A model generated the notes under the pieces. The model did no database searches. It was not told the DNA's origin and saw only the letters and a program-made list of their open reading frames with translations. Positions 45,948 through 56,490 of a DNA stretch of 64,000 nucleotides are shown in pieces (within the stretch, counting starts at the first letter, position 1; every line of letters starts with the position of its first letter). This stretch comes from Pseudanabaena sp. UWO311 (GTDB taxonomy: Bacteria; Cyanobacteriota; Cyanobacteriia; Pseudanabaenales; Pseudanabaenaceae). The stretch spans positions 1-64,000 of the forward strand of contig NZ_SJEE01000010.1 of NCBI RefSeq assembly GCF_006937785.1. The letters run 5' to 3'. Both the position numbers and the translations under genes were made by a program.

Positions 45948-47030
45948 ATGGGTAGTACATTCGGACATTTATTTCGCGTCACGACATTTGGGGAATCACA
46001 CGGCGGCGGCGTGGGGGCGATCATCGATGGATGCCCACCGCAGCTAGAACTGAGCGAAGCCGATATTCAAACTGACCTCGATCGCCGTAAACCAGGACAA
46101 AGCAAAATCGTCACCCCACGCCGCGAAGACGATCGCGCCCAGATCTTGTCAGGCGTGTTTGCTGGCAAAACCCTCGGCACACCGATCATGATTTTGGTGC
46201 AGAACAAAGATGCTCGTAGCCAAGACTATTCCGAAATGGCTGAAAAATTCCGCCCATCCCATGCTGATGCTACCTATCAAGCAAAATATGGCATTCGCAA
46301 TTGGCAAGGCGGCGGCAGATCTTCCGCAAGGGAAACAATTGGTCGAGTAGCCGCAGGTGCGATCGCTAAAAAAATCCTCAAACAAGCCGCAGGTGTAGAA
46401 ATTATTGCCTATGTCAGACAGGTCAAAGACATGGTTGCATCTACCATCGATCCGAATACAGTCACAATGGAGCAAGTGGAAAGTAATATTTTGCGCTGTC
46501 CCGATCCTGAGATGGCGGAAAAAATGATCGACTTCATCGACAAAATTCGTCGTGATGGCAACTCCGTCGGCGGCATCATCGAATGTGTGGCGAGAAATGT
46601 GCCTGTCGGTTTGGGCGATCCTGTATTCGACAAATTGGAAGCGGATCTAGCTAAGGCAGTCATGTCTTTGCCAGCTAGTAAGGGTTTTGAAATTGGCTCA
46701 GGATTTGATGGCGTGCATTTGACTGGTCGCGAGCATAACGATGAATTCTATATGGAAGGCGATCGCATCCGCACAAGGACGAATAACTCAGGCGGCATTC
46801 AGGGAGGCATTTCCAATGGTGAAAATATTATTTTACGGGTTGCCTTTAAGCCAACTGCGACAATATTGCTAGAGCAGAAGACAGTAACAGTCTCAGGTGA
46901 AGATACTACCCTCACAGGTCGAGGTCGCCATGACCCTTGTGTATTACCTCGCGCCGTGCCGATGGTAGAAGCTATGGTGGCTTTGGTGCTATGCGATCGC
47001 TACCTCAGCCAAAAAACAGTAAGTATTTAG
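45948..47030 (+). CDS. aroC: Chorismate synthase
   Basis: 360 residues from the ATG at 45948 ([21 protein letters not shown]); an upstream in-frame ATG adds nine residues that are not conserved. Signatures are [55 protein letters not shown] and [13 protein letters not shown]. The FMN-dependent enzyme makes chorismate from EPSP for aromatic synthesis. Its stop TAG is partly formed by the terminal repeat of the 47029-47238 element. Confidence 0.97.
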   Translation: MGSTFGHLFRVTTFGESHGGGVGAIIDGCPPQLELSEADIQTDLDRRKPGQSKIVTPRREDDRAQILSGVFAGKTLGTPIMILVQNKDARSQDYSEMAEKFRPSHADATYQAKYGIRNWQGGGRSSARETIGRVAAGAIAKKILKQAAGVEIIAYVRQVKDMVASTIDPNTVTMEQVESNILRCPDPEMAEKMIDFIDKIRRDGNSVGGIIECVARNVPVGLGDPVFDKLEADLAKAVMSLPASKGFEIGSGFDGVHLTGREHNDEFYMEGDRIRTRTNNSGGIQGGISNGENIILRVAFKPTATILLEQKTVTVSGEDTTLTGRGRHDPCVLPRAVPMVEAMVALVLCDRYLSQKTVSI

Positions 47031-47238
47031 GGCTTGCTGAAAAAGTCTACAGAGCAAATTTAAAGGCAATACAGCTTTTAAAATAGTATTCTGTCGCATA
47101 TTTCCAAAATTTACCCAGCGATTTTCCACAGAAGTGCAAGGGTTTTGAGCCTCTAGGCGCTATAACCTTGCACTTGTCATGGCAAAAAAAGCTTAAAGTC
47201 CTTATTTAGCAAGCTTTTGTACTTTTTCAGGAAGCCCT
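47029..47238. mobile_element. 210-bp MITE-like element with 18-bp terminal repeats
   Basis: AGGGCTTGCTGAAAAAGT at 47029-47046 and ACTTTTTCAGGAAGCCCT at 47221-47238 match at 17 of 18 positions. ATTT occurs immediately outside both ends, a plausible 4-bp target duplication. An imperfect internal hairpin lies at about 47136-47177 (AGTGCAAGG arms). No coding capacity is visible. Confidence 0.75.
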
Positions 47239-47247
47239 ATTTAAATA

Positions 47248-47361
47248 AGCCAAGAACTAAAGTTCGTGGCTAAAAGCTCAAGTCGGTTTCAACCGACTGA
47301 AGAAATTCAACCCGTTTTAACGGGTTTTAGCTCTTAGCCCGCACTTGAGTGCAGGGCTTCT
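47248..47361. repeat. REP-like cluster of short hairpins
   Basis: Consecutive small inverted repeats: AGTCGG-TTTCAA-CCGACT (47281-47298), AACCCG-TTTTAA-CGGGTT (47309-47326), and GCAC-TTGA-GTGC within GCCC...GGGC (47337-47357). Similar modules (cyanobacterial REP-type repeats) are common in cyanobacterial genomes (family knowledge). It ends 40 bp before the uvrC start. Confidence 0.65.
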
Positions 47362-47401
47362 GCGCGGCTGGTTTGAGACAGCCTTTGGATATAATTGGAT
47401 T

Positions 47402-49285
47402 ATGACTGAGCCATTACTGCAAGATTCTGAAAAATTACAGGCGCGTTTAAAAGAAATACCTCTGGAAGCAGGGGTTTATTTTATGCGCGATCGCCATGAT
47501 GGCGTGATCTACATCGGTAAATCTAAGGCGCTACGCAATCGCGTGCGATCGTACTTTCGCAGTAGCCAAGATTTGTCACCACGTATTGCGATGATGGTGC
47601 AGCTAGTCCATGAAATCGAGTTTATAGTCACAGACTCCGAAGCCGAAGCCCTCGCCCTTGAAGCGAATCTGATTAAGCAATATCAACCCTATTACAACGT
47701 CCTTCTCAAAGACGACAAAAAATATCCATACGTCTGTATTACTTGGTCAGAGGACTATCCGCGCATTTTTATTACCCGCAAACGGAAGATGGGCGGGACT
47801 AAGGATAAATATTATGGGCCATATGTTGATGTCTTCAATCTCAAACGAACATTAGGAATTATCAAACGCGCTTTCCCACTCCGTCAAAGACCAATACCAA
47901 TGTTTAAGGATCGCCCCTGTCTTAACTATGACATGGGCTTATGTCCAGGAGTATGTCAGGAGCTAATTTCGCCCGAAGAATATCACAAAATCATGGTGCG
48001 AGTTGCCATGATTTTTCAAGGTAGATCCAGCGAATTGATCGAGACTTTTACCGAGAAAATGGAATCTGCGGCTGAGGCTTTGGAATTTGAAAAAGCTGCG
48101 GATTTGCGCGATCGCATTCAAGTTTTGCAAAATCTGGGAGCCAATCAAAAGGTATCTCTCCCTGATGATACAGTTTCTCGCGATGCGATCGCTATGGCAC
48201 AGGATGAGCAACATACTTGCATTCAGCTATTCCAGATTCGCGCAGGGCGACTGGTTGGGCGATTAGCTTTTGTTGCCGATAGTCAAAGTGATGTACCAGA
48301 GGCTATTTTGCAACGCACTTTAGAAGCCCATTATCAAAACTGCGATTCTGTCGAAATCCCCAATGAAGTCCATACCCAATTAGAACTCCCTGAAGTGGAG
48401 ATTTTGCAAGCATGGTTAAGCGATCGCAAAGGGCGCAAAGTTGCGATCGCGACACCGCAGAGACAACTCAAAGCCGAACTAATCGAAATGGTAGAGCGCA
48501 ATGCTCAGTATGAGTTAGCGCGGATTCAAAAACAAAGCGATCGCAATTTGCAAGGGTTAGAAGACTTAGCAGAAATTCTCAGTCTTGATAGCTTGCCGCA
48601 TCGCATCGAAGGTTATGACATTTCCCACATTCAAGGCTCCGATGCCGTGGCAAGTCAAGTAGTCTTTATCGATGGTATTCCAGCGAAACAACATTATCGC
48701 CATTACAAAATCCGTAATCCAGACATTCAGACTGGGCATTCCGATGACTTTGCCAGCCTCGCGGAAGTCATTGCCAGAAGATTCAGAAATCACACCAATT
48801 TCAATGACTCCCAATCAACAAACACCAATCACCAAAATGATTTCCCCGACTTAGTCATGATCGATGGAGGGAAAGGTCAACTTTCATCAGTGATGAAAAT
48901 TATTGATAAGTTGGGTTTACGAGATCGCCTTACGGTGATTAGCCTTGCGAAAAAGCGCGAGGAAATCTTTTTGCCAGAACAGTCTGAACCGTTAATTGGT
49001 GGCGATCCAGAACGAGCAGGCGTACAGGTGTTGCGCCGTTTGCGCGACGAGGCACACCGTTTTGCCATTACCTTTCACCGCAAAAAACGTAGCCAAAGAA
49101 TGCAGCGATCGCACCTCGATCAAATCACTGGCTTAGGTCATCATCGGCAAAAGGTGCTGCTGGAAAAGTTCCATTCCGTTGATTATATCCGCCAAGCAAC
49201 TGTAGAACAGATCGCCGAAACTGATGGTATTGGCAATAAGCTAGCTCAGCATATTTATAACCATTTCCATTCAACAAATGACTGA
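47402..49285 (+). CDS. uvrC: UvrABC system protein C
   Basis: 627 residues from the ATG at 47402; the in-frame extension upstream runs into the REP-like region. The GIY-YIG nuclease start is [19 protein letters not shown]. The cysteine-bearing stretch [15 protein letters not shown] and the UVR domain ([18 protein letters not shown]) follow. The RNase-H-like endonuclease core has [21 protein letters not shown] and [12 protein letters not shown], and the protein ends in helix-hairpin-helix motifs. It makes both incisions in nucleotide excision repair. Confidence 0.97.
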   Translation: MTEPLLQDSEKLQARLKEIPLEAGVYFMRDRHDGVIYIGKSKALRNRVRSYFRSSQDLSPRIAMMVQLVHEIEFIVTDSEAEALALEANLIKQYQPYYNVLLKDDKKYPYVCITWSEDYPRIFITRKRKMGGTKDKYYGPYVDVFNLKRTLGIIKRAFPLRQRPIPMFKDRPCLNYDMGLCPGVCQELISPEEYHKIMVRVAMIFQGRSSELIETFTEKMESAAEALEFEKAADLRDRIQVLQNLGANQKVSLPDDTVSRDAIAMAQDEQHTCIQLFQIRAGRLVGRLAFVADSQSDVPEAILQRTLEAHYQNCDSVEIPNEVHTQLELPEVEILQAWLSDRKGRKVAIATPQRQLKAELIEMVERNAQYELARIQKQSDRNLQGLEDLAEILSLDSLPHRIEGYDISHIQGSDAVASQVVFIDGIPAKQHYRHYKIRNPDIQTGHSDDFASLAEVIARRFRNHTNFNDSQSTNTNHQNDFPDLVMIDGGKGQLSSVMKIIDKLGLRDRLTVISLAKKREEIFLPEQSEPLIGGDPERAGVQVLRRLRDEAHRFAITFHRKKRSQRMQRSHLDQITGLGHHRQKVLLEKFHSVDYIRQATVEQIAETDGIGNKLAQHIYNHFHSTND

Positions 49286-49314
49286 GAATAGGCGGTCTAA
49301 AGCATTGCTCATTC

Positions 49315-50244
49315 TCACTTATTAAAGAGCAACTTACGTTCTTTCTCCCAATTGCGATACATCCATATTACAGTGTACCAGTTCATATAAACCCGAAAAA
49401 TCTCCATCGCAATTTCTGATTTACCTTGATCGCATAGCCATTTCAATAGAGGCTTGAGCGTGCGATCATTAAGCGTACCCCCAAAGGTGAGAATCCCCCA
49501 CAGCGCGAGATGGAGCCAAGTTTTCTGAATCATTAACTTGACTTCCCATGTTGGATGTTTTTGATAAAAAATAATGCTCATTCGACCACGTTGTTCCTCT
49601 AAATCAAGCAGTCGTGGCATTTTATCAATGGAAAATTTAGCGTGATAATGGAAAGCGATCGCCCCCGCACAGGTCAAACGTTTTAAGCCCAATTTTTTAA
49701 CCCGCATTCCCAGCTCAAAATCTTCCCAACCATATTGGAAGAACCCAGTATCAAATTTTCCTGCTTCCAATAACCATTTACGGGCGATCGCTAAATTACA
49801 AGTATCAAAAATAGCAGCGGTAAAATACGGTACTGCTGAGACCGACTCTGAGTCAGGAGCGTCAAGATTACTAGTGTCTATAATCCGTCCATAGCTATAA
49901 ACTTTTTCCCCTTGGGCAAGGGTTTCAGTATGAGCTTGAAGATATTCAGGATTAACCGTAATATCGCTATCGACGAAGGCAATATATTTACCAAGTGCAG
50001 CATCAATGCCATAGTTACGTGCTGTCGCAGCAGCGGCATGGTCTTGCGTTAACAGTCTCAGGTGCGGATAGCAATCTTTATTTGCTGTCAAAAACTCAAC
50101 CGTGCCATCGGATGAGCCATCATCTATTACCAGAATTTCGTAAGGCTGGGTTATGGTCTGCTTTTCCAATGCTGCAAGGCATTTCCGCAAAATTGGCAGA
50201 CGGTTATAAGTTGGTACAACCACTGACCACAACATTTCCGACAC
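49315..50244 (-). CDS. GT2-family glycosyltransferase
   Basis: 309 residues. It has SVVVPTYNRLPILRKCLAAL, then ILVIDDGSSDGTVEFL, then YIAFVDSDITVNPEYL (DXD) near residue 92, and GWEDFELGMRVKKLGL (ED catalytic region). It is probably a sugar transferase of the right glycan cluster. It converges on uvrC with 29 bp between stops. Confidence 0.9.
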   Translation of the reverse strand: MSEMLWSVVVPTYNRLPILRKCLAALEKQTITQPYEILVIDDGSSDGTVEFLTANKDCYPHLRLLTQDHAAAATARNYGIDAALGKYIAFVDSDITVNPEYLQAHTETLAQGEKVYSYGRIIDTSNLDAPDSESVSAVPYFTAAIFDTCNLAIARKWLLEAGKFDTGFFQYGWEDFELGMRVKKLGLKRLTCAGAIAFHYHAKFSIDKMPRLLDLEEQRGRMSIIFYQKHPTWEVKLMIQKTWLHLALWGILTFGGTLNDRTLKPLLKWLCDQGKSEIAMEIFRVYMNWYTVIWMYRNWEKERKLLFNK

Positions 50245-50334
50245 GACGTTTCTCCTATTGCGATCGCAAAAATTATAAATTTAAGTGTCTTTATGCTTTC
50301 TATAAGTCTACATTGGTTTGATATTAGACTATCC

Positions 50335-50387
50335 CTAATATTGTTCCTGAAAGTATTGCGAAGCAATACTTTCAGGAACAATATTAG
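50335..50387. repeat. Perfect 25-bp-stem palindrome
   Basis: Arms 50335-50359 and 50363-50387 are exactly complementary with a GAA loop; the core is ATTGC-GAA-GCAAT. It lies between two minus-strand glycosyltransferases and shares the TTGC-GAA-GCAA core with 24479-24529. Confidence 0.9.
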
Positions 50388-50421
50388 AGGTTATGATCTT
50401 AACTCCGTAGATAAAATGGCA

Positions 50422-51534
50422 TTACATAAATTGTTTTAAAACTTCTACAGTTGCCTTTCCAGTCTTCTCCCAGCTAAATTGACTAGCCCTAGCTAGTCCT
50501 AATAGCGAAAGTTTTGATCGCAATCCTGAATCATTAGATATTGCCTGCATTGCGTCGGTAATTTCTTCTACCTTATAAGGATCAATTAAAATCGCCGCAT
50601 CTCCAGCTACTTCAGGTAAAGATGATAGATTAGATGTAATTACTGGAGTACCGCAAGCCATAGCTTCAAGTACAGGCAATCCAAAACCTTCCCATAGTGA
50701 TGGAAATACTAATGCGATCGCCCCACTAATTATTTTCGGTAAATCATCATAAGGTACATATTCCAGAAATTTTACTTGATGGGTGACACCTAATTCCTGG
50801 ACTTGTTTCTTTAGTTCTGGCGTATAGCGATCGTCTGACGAACCTGCTAATAACAGTTGGTATTCATGATGAGATTTCAATTTTGCAAAAGCTGAAATTA
50901 CACGGCTAACATTTTTATGAGGATCATGTCTGCCAATGTATAGAAAGTATGGATATGGTGAGAAAGGATTTGACTTCTCTTCTATGACTGAGTAAAAATG
51001 ATTAGAATCATAAGCTAAAAGAATGGGCGTAATCTTATTAGTTGGGATATTACAAAAGCTAGATATGTCTTTAGCCGTAGATTGAGAGTTGCAGATAATA
51101 TGTTCGGATTGATTTAAAACTTGTGGAACGTAGTACCGATGGTAATAAGTGAGTGGAGAAAACTGTTTAGGGAATCGCAAAGGAATAAAATCGTGAACTA
51201 CTACTAAATTACGACACTCTGTCCATATAGGAGCTTCTGGAATTGGTGAAAATAGAATTTTAGCTTTTAGCTTTTTATAAATTTTTGGAAGTTGAAATTG
51301 TGTCCAGACTATGCGGTTAAAATGTCCTTTTGTCCCCTGGGCTGGAGATAAATTATTTGGAATATGATAACAATCAAATTCAGGATAAATTTCAGAACTC
51401 AATAGTGTAGGCTCAAGAGTTTTTAATTGAGGAAAAAGATTTTTAGTGTAATTACTTATACCTGTTGATTTAAGTAAAAGATGTGAAAGATTAACTATTA
51501 ACTTGTTATTGAGAGTTTGTTCGGCATCATTCAT
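50422..51534 (-). CDS. GT4-family glycosyltransferase
   Basis: 370 residues. There is a GT-B N-domain (LIVNLSHLLLKSTGISNYTKNLF), then IPTNKITPILLAYDSNHFYSV, FLYIGRHDPHKNVSRVISAF, and PSLWEGFGLPVLEAMACGTPVITSNLSSLPEV with the EX7E motif near residue 280. WcaE/mannosyltransferase-like proteins share this layout. It is the promoter-distal member of the long minus-strand glycan gene run. Confidence 0.9.
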   Translation of the reverse strand: MNDAEQTLNNKLIVNLSHLLLKSTGISNYTKNLFPQLKTLEPTLLSSEIYPEFDCYHIPNNLSPAQGTKGHFNRIVWTQFQLPKIYKKLKAKILFSPIPEAPIWTECRNLVVVHDFIPLRFPKQFSPLTYYHRYYVPQVLNQSEHIICNSQSTAKDISSFCNIPTNKITPILLAYDSNHFYSVIEEKSNPFSPYPYFLYIGRHDPHKNVSRVISAFAKLKSHHEYQLLLAGSSDDRYTPELKKQVQELGVTHQVKFLEYVPYDDLPKIISGAIALVFPSLWEGFGLPVLEAMACGTPVITSNLSSLPEVAGDAAILIDPYKVEEITDAMQAISNDSGLRSKLSLLGLARASQFSWEKTGKATVEVLKQFM

Positions 51535-51644
51535 TAGGTAATATTGCTATAATCTATTATGGTCTGGATTAATTGCAAATAAAAAGCTTGCATTAAATTA
51601 AGTCAAATAAGTTGATTCTCAGCATAAAGTAGATGTGGAGAACG

Positions 51645-52616
51645 CTAAAGTTGATTGTCCATAAGCTCTTTGAGATCATGTGCCACCATAACTTCCACTA
51701 AATTGTTAAAAGAATATTGCGGACTCCAACTAGTCTGAGTTTGAATTTTATTAATACTTCCAACTAGCTGAACCGACTCATCAGGTCGATAAAAGTTGGG
51801 ATCGACTGATACATAATCTTGGTAATTTAAGCTCACACATTTGAAGGCACAGTCTACTAACTCCCTGACAGAATGAGTTTCTCCACTACCTATAATATAA
51901 TCATCAGGATTTTCTTGCTGCATTATTAACCACATTGCATACACTGCATCTTTAGCGTGACACCAATCACGATGAGCATCAAGATTACCCAGTTTTAACT
52001 CATCAGCCAAACCTAGTTTAATCATAGCGACTCCACGGGTAATCTTCCGAAAAACAAATTCTGTGCCTCGGCGTGGAGACTCATGGGTGTAGGTAATCCC
52101 ACAACAGGCATAAAGATTATAATACTGGCGATAATTTGCTGTGAGCCAATGGGCATAGGCTTTTGCCGTACCATATGGATTGCGAGGACGAAAAGCAGTT
52201 TTCTCTGTTTGAGGTGATTCGTCTGGTTGTCCAAATACTTCACTACTTGATGCTTGATAAAACTTAGCATCAGGTTTTATCCGTCGAATAGACTCTAATA
52301 AACGCGATACACCAATGGCGGTATATTCAGCAGTTAGAGATGGTTGTGTCCATGACAATGGCACATAGCTTTGAGATGCAAGGTTATATATTTCGTCAGG
52401 CTGGGAAAGAGCGATCGCATCCATTAGAGAAGATTGATCTAATAAATCACCTGAAATGATATTAATCTCATCAGTAAAATGGCTAACACGAACAAGATTG
52501 CTAGTACTAGAACGGCGGACTAGACCATAGACTTGATAGCCTTGATCTACTAACAATTCAGCAAGATACGAACCATCTTGTCCAGTTAATCCAGTTATAA
52601 GTGCTTTTTTTGTCAT
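51645..52616 (-). CDS. gmd: GDP-mannose 4,6-dehydratase
   Basis: 323 residues from the ATG at 52616; an upstream ATG at 52640 would add eight residues, and no SD decides between them. It has the NADP loop ALITGLTGQDGSYLAELL, Arg-rich RRSSTSN, the catalytic YxxxK in RNPYGTAKAYAHWL, and RRGTEFVFRKIT. It converts GDP-D-mannose to GDP-4-keto-6-deoxy-D-mannose, the shared precursor of fucose, colitose and other 6-deoxy sugars. It works with the ColD/ColC-type genes at 58583-60801. Confidence 0.95.
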   Translation of the reverse strand: MTKKALITGLTGQDGSYLAELLVDQGYQVYGLVRRSSTSNLVRVSHFTDEINIISGDLLDQSSLMDAIALSQPDEIYNLASQSYVPLSWTQPSLTAEYTAIGVSRLLESIRRIKPDAKFYQASSSEVFGQPDESPQTEKTAFRPRNPYGTAKAYAHWLTANYRQYYNLYACCGITYTHESPRRGTEFVFRKITRGVAMIKLGLADELKLGNLDAHRDWCHAKDAVYAMWLIMQQENPDDYIIGSGETHSVRELVDCAFKCVSLNYQDYVSVDPNFYRPDESVQLVGSINKIQTQTSWSPQYSFNNLVEVMVAHDLKELMDNQL

Positions 52617-52674
52617 ATAGTCATGTAGATCAATGCTCATCAAAAATTAAGACATAAGAAGAATAGTCTTATTT

Positions 52675-53748
52675 CTAAGAGTGTTTTTTTACAATTATGC
52701 CAAAAGATGTTGTCGCAAAACCACCAACCAATAACTTGAGATGAGCATCTAGAGGGGATTGATATGGCGGAATATCAATAAACTTATCTAAGAAGCCAGA
52801 GCCAATATCAAAATTTAAGGGTGCAACTTGATGACCTTGGTCAATTAGCCTTTGAGCTAGCTCCATAAAATCTCGCTTTCTAAAAAGAACTGTACCCTCA
52901 TTATCAATAGTCTTTTCTTCTTGTAGATAATTTAGTTCTGTAGTGTGTATGCATACCCCGCCAGGAACAAGTGTATCAAGCGATTTCTCAATAAATTGCA
53001 GACCTTTTTTAATACTCCCAAGGTGTTCCAAAGCACAAGCAGACCAACAAAAGTCATACTTATTTGCTAAATCAGGAGGAATGTTATTCATGTCAACATA
53101 TTTTAGGTTGACATTCTTTGCAAATAATTCTTGTGAACACAAATGAGAAATCCATATTTTGTCCACAGAAGCCATGCTTTGGTTAGTCTCTAGCCAACCT
53201 TTTGATGCAGATTCTTGAGGATCTAAGTCTGTAGCCGTAATCTCAATATCATAAGCTGCAAGTAAACTAGGAAGAGGTTCTTCTCCACAGCCGAAACCCA
53301 AACCTTTAAATCTAGGCTTAAGCAGATCGTAATCATAAAGTACTTGAAGAATGTAACAAAATTCCCACATCTTGCGATGATATGCAACAGGAACTTTCAT
53401 CTGTTGACACCAATAGGCGAACCATTCTGATTCAATATCTTCTTGCTGACAAGCTTTGGAGAGTAAGCCAATTTTTGAAGGAAGTAAGTTTCCTGGGACT
53501 TTTAGATCTTTAAGCAGGCTTTTAGCATATTCATAGCCTAAGTTTTTGACATTGGAGTCAATTGTAGTTGCATGATTCTCTACTTTGCTCTGTTTGTCAA
53601 CTAATATTGAGGTACTAATATTTAATCTTTCTAATATCCTTTCTAATTCTGTAGGCGACTTTCCAGACAATCGCTTAACAGCTTTTACGAGTTTTTTAAC
53701 TGGAGCCTTGACAAGTTTCTTGATAAGAGTAAGATTTAGATTTTTCAT
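52675..53748 (-). CDS. Class I SAM-dependent methyltransferase
   Basis: 357 residues. The SAM site is read at GLGFGCGEEPLPSLLAAYDIEITATDLDP (motif I with an acidic end). DFCWSACALEHLGSIKKGLQF and LVPGGVCIHTTELNY are the post-I and motif IV regions. The N-terminus (about 1-80) is basic and helical. It probably O- or N-methylates a glycan sugar in this cluster. Confidence 0.8.
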   Translation of the reverse strand: MKNLNLTLIKKLVKAPVKKLVKAVKRLSGKSPTELERILERLNISTSILVDKQSKVENHATTIDSNVKNLGYEYAKSLLKDLKVPGNLLPSKIGLLSKACQQEDIESEWFAYWCQQMKVPVAYHRKMWEFCYILQVLYDYDLLKPRFKGLGFGCGEEPLPSLLAAYDIEITATDLDPQESASKGWLETNQSMASVDKIWISHLCSQELFAKNVNLKYVDMNNIPPDLANKYDFCWSACALEHLGSIKKGLQFIEKSLDTLVPGGVCIHTTELNYLQEEKTIDNEGTVLFRKRDFMELAQRLIDQGHQVAPLNFDIGSGFLDKFIDIPPYQSPLDAHLKLLVGGFATTSFGIIVKKHS

Positions 53749-53812
53749 GTGCTTTTATAATAATTCTTAATATTTATGTAGCTGTCTCAAATGTGTAAAT
53801 GCAAATAAGGTT

Positions 53813-55135
53813 TTATTCGATCCTAACATTTTTATAATCAGACAATAATGCAAGCAGTTGTTTAGCTGAGTCCTTCCAAGAAAAATCACTGTAATCCATT
53901 CTGATGCGTTTTACCAAATGACTGTAGAATTCATCTGAGTTTACCATTTGTTCTAAAAATTGATAAAGTTGCTTTGGTTCATTGGGATCGAAGTATATAC
54001 AAAAATCACCACCTACTTCAGGTAAAGACCCACCATTACTAGAAATTACAGGTTTTCCGTGTTGGAGTGCCTCCACCACAGGTAATCCAAATCCTTCATA
54101 GAATGATGCTTGTACCAAACAATAACAATTTGTATAGAGATCATCAAGATCAACATCTGTTACTGAATCGAAAATATATATGTTTCGACCATACCGCTTG
54201 TTTTTTTCAATTAAAATATCAGTATCACTATGCCAACCGCGATTACCAGCAAATACTAAGTTAATATCGTCATTGCTCTCAATCAACAAATCAAAGGCGT
54301 TAATAATAGTCTTTATATTTTTATGGGGAACTAAACTACCAACCACCAAAATATATTTTTTTCCATTTAATGATTCGAGAATAGAATTAGCAATGTTATT
54401 TTGGGCGGTATTTTCCGCTTGGCGATTCCCAGAATAGTCGGAGCCAAGACGAAAACTACTCACAATTTGATTCTTATTGATATTTGGTAATACACCATCC
54501 TGTTTAGCTTGAATGTAGTCATCTGCACTTTTGTTAGATATGCAGATTACCTGATCAAAACAATCAGAATATAGACAGTAAAAATCTTTGAAAGCCTTCA
54601 CGAAATCTTTAGGGCAAAATTCTGGGAATTTTATTGGAATCAAGTCATAACATATTGACGTGATTGAAACATTGCAGCTTTTTAGATGTTGAAGGAAATG
54701 ATAGTACGATCTTGGTAAATCCCAATTAGCATCCACAATTAGGTAAATATCTGAAGATGAGAACTGAACACCTGCAAATTTATATTGTTGCCTTAATTTT
54801 GACTGCCGATCATTCTTGTAAGTTAAAACAACATAATCAGGCAATACCTTTTTAACCTTATTCTTTAATCTATGGAAATACGAAAGTAATTTTTTTACTA
54901 TTTTTGTTTTAAAAAAATCTTTTGTATCTTGAGATGTATGATTTAATTCTGGTTCATCGAGTGAAAAAACTTTAGTAATGAAATCACCATCAAATTTAAC
55001 TGGTATTACCTCTAAATTAGAGCTGATAGAAGATATGTGTAGTAACTCTGAGGTGATTTGACGAACAACGCGATGAATACCTGTGTTCTTGTAGGTGTAT
55101 GTTGCTGTATGAGTGCAGTCTATGAAAATTCTCAT
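53813..55135 (-). CDS. GT4-family glycosyltransferase
   Basis: 440 residues. The N-terminus is MRIFIDCTHTATYTYKNTGIHRVVRQITSELL (GT-B nucleotide loop). ILVVGSLVPHKNIKTIINAF and QASFYEGFGLPVVEALQHGKPVISSNGGSLPEV carry the donor-site motifs. The extra length over the usual 370 residues is an insertion at about 60-160. It is one of several GT4 enzymes in this run. Confidence 0.9.
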   Translation of the reverse strand: MRIFIDCTHTATYTYKNTGIHRVVRQITSELLHISSISSNLEVIPVKFDGDFITKVFSLDEPELNHTSQDTKDFFKTKIVKKLLSYFHRLKNKVKKVLPDYVVLTYKNDRQSKLRQQYKFAGVQFSSSDIYLIVDANWDLPRSYYHFLQHLKSCNVSITSICYDLIPIKFPEFCPKDFVKAFKDFYCLYSDCFDQVICISNKSADDYIQAKQDGVLPNINKNQIVSSFRLGSDYSGNRQAENTAQNNIANSILESLNGKKYILVVGSLVPHKNIKTIINAFDLLIESNDDINLVFAGNRGWHSDTDILIEKNKRYGRNIYIFDSVTDVDLDDLYTNCYCLVQASFYEGFGLPVVEALQHGKPVISSNGGSLPEVGGDFCIYFDPNEPKQLYQFLEQMVNSDEFYSHLVKRIRMDYSDFSWKDSAKQLLALLSDYKNVRIE

Positions 55136-55282
55136 TGGTATTACTAAATGTATATTTATATTGCTATATTACTCTAAATACTAGTAATTAATTTATGAAT
55201 GGTATGAGCTCAAATCTTTATAACTAATAAATTTTAATTGTAAAGATTATGGGGGAGAATAATCTGATTAATCACCTTGATT

Positions 55283-56368
55283 TTAGGATAATTGGTTCCT
55301 TCCAATCAATCTATTAATAAAAAATGATAGTTTCTCAGCAATCTGAATAGATTTCTTATTAAGCCTCAATTCCATTTCTATCAATTGCTTTTGAAGTAAT
55401 GCAAATTGTGTAGCATTACTTTCAACAATAGAATCCCTCATTGTTATTATTTTTTCATTTAATTTCTTCTCAATATTGATGTTAGAAATTTGCAAGTCTG
55501 TAATTTCATGAATTATGTTGACGTATGATTTAATGTATGGATAATTGTACTTTTCCGAGAAAGTTGTTGTATCTTCTCTTCTAATGACTTCAATAGCAAA
55601 TTTTTCGTCGTTTTCTTCAAAAGAAGAAGGCGTTGGCTCGTACACCCTAATGTGGGAATATGCAGACTTATGGAAATTGTAGTCTGCATGAGTTCCGTGA
55701 GTTCCTTGGTGAGATATTCTTGGAATCATACTTTGAATAACAAAAAGATCATTAGTGGACAACAAATAATCATTAATTGCTATATCCCATCCATCCGTCT
55801 CTGCACCTCGAAAACTTCTCAACTTTAGTGGGTAATTAAACCAGTTAGGTTCAAAATATTTGATAAACTGATGTCTGTTTAGAATAATGCCTAAGCTAGA
55901 AAAAAATTTGTTCTCTAAAAAGACTGCTTTAAAAGCAGTATGAACTTCAGGAGGTAAGCTAAGTATAGACTGAGAACTACAAGTTGTCGTTAATAAGTTG
56001 GCACATAAATAATAATCTGAAAAGTTAGGTGTATGACTAATGGCTTCAGCCACTTGAAGACAATCGCTACTTACAACTACGTCATCTTCTAGATATAGTA
56101 CTAGCTCAGCTTCATCTCCAAAACACCACTGAAGTAGCTTGTAAGGATTTCGTCTTACTCCCATTTTTGAGTCGTTAATGACGAAATTTATTTTAAGATT
56201 ACTTTTTGAGAAAGACTCGATAACTGAAACAATCTCACTAGTCAAACTACTAGGATCAATCGAAATGTAGATTTGCCAGTTTTTTATGTTACAGATATTA
56301 GAGAGCTTTTTCAAGCATGTATATAACAGTGTTGGTCTGTTATAAGCAGTAATTGCAACGATTTTCAT
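55283..56368 (-). CDS. GNT-I/GT13-like glycosyltransferase with C-terminal coiled coil
   Basis: 361 residues. MKIVAITAYNRPTLLYTCLKKL starts a GT-A fold, and VLYLEDDVVVSSDCL (about 93) is the acidic donor motif seen in GT13-like transferases. FRGAETDGWDIAINDYLL fits the catalytic region. From about residue 300 the sequence is a helical coiled coil (IEKKLNEKIITMRDSIVES and on). The substrate is unknown. Such proteins often add GlcNAc. Confidence 0.7.
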   Translation of the reverse strand: MKIVAITAYNRPTLLYTCLKKLSNICNIKNWQIYISIDPSSLTSEIVSVIESFSKSNLKINFVINDSKMGVRRNPYKLLQWCFGDEAELVLYLEDDVVVSSDCLQVAEAISHTPNFSDYYLCANLLTTTCSSQSILSLPPEVHTAFKAVFLENKFFSSLGIILNRHQFIKYFEPNWFNYPLKLRSFRGAETDGWDIAINDYLLSTNDLFVIQSMIPRISHQGTHGTHADYNFHKSAYSHIRVYEPTPSSFEENDEKFAIEVIRREDTTTFSEKYNYPYIKSYVNIIHEITDLQISNINIEKKLNEKIITMRDSIVESNATQFALLQKQLIEMELRLNKKSIQIAEKLSFFINRLIGRNQLS

Positions 56369-56490
56369 TTTATCTTTCAGTAATTTACGCTATTTACAAA
56401 TATAAAGATTCTAGGCAAAATCGACTTTACAGATAGAATTAAGGATTCATTCTAACTTAATACTACATTTTTATTATGTCAAACTTCAAA

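Noticed and set aside
47281-47326. Possible CRISPR-like direct repeats
   Set aside because: The repeats are inverted hairpins of differing sequence without spacers; there are no cas genes in the window.
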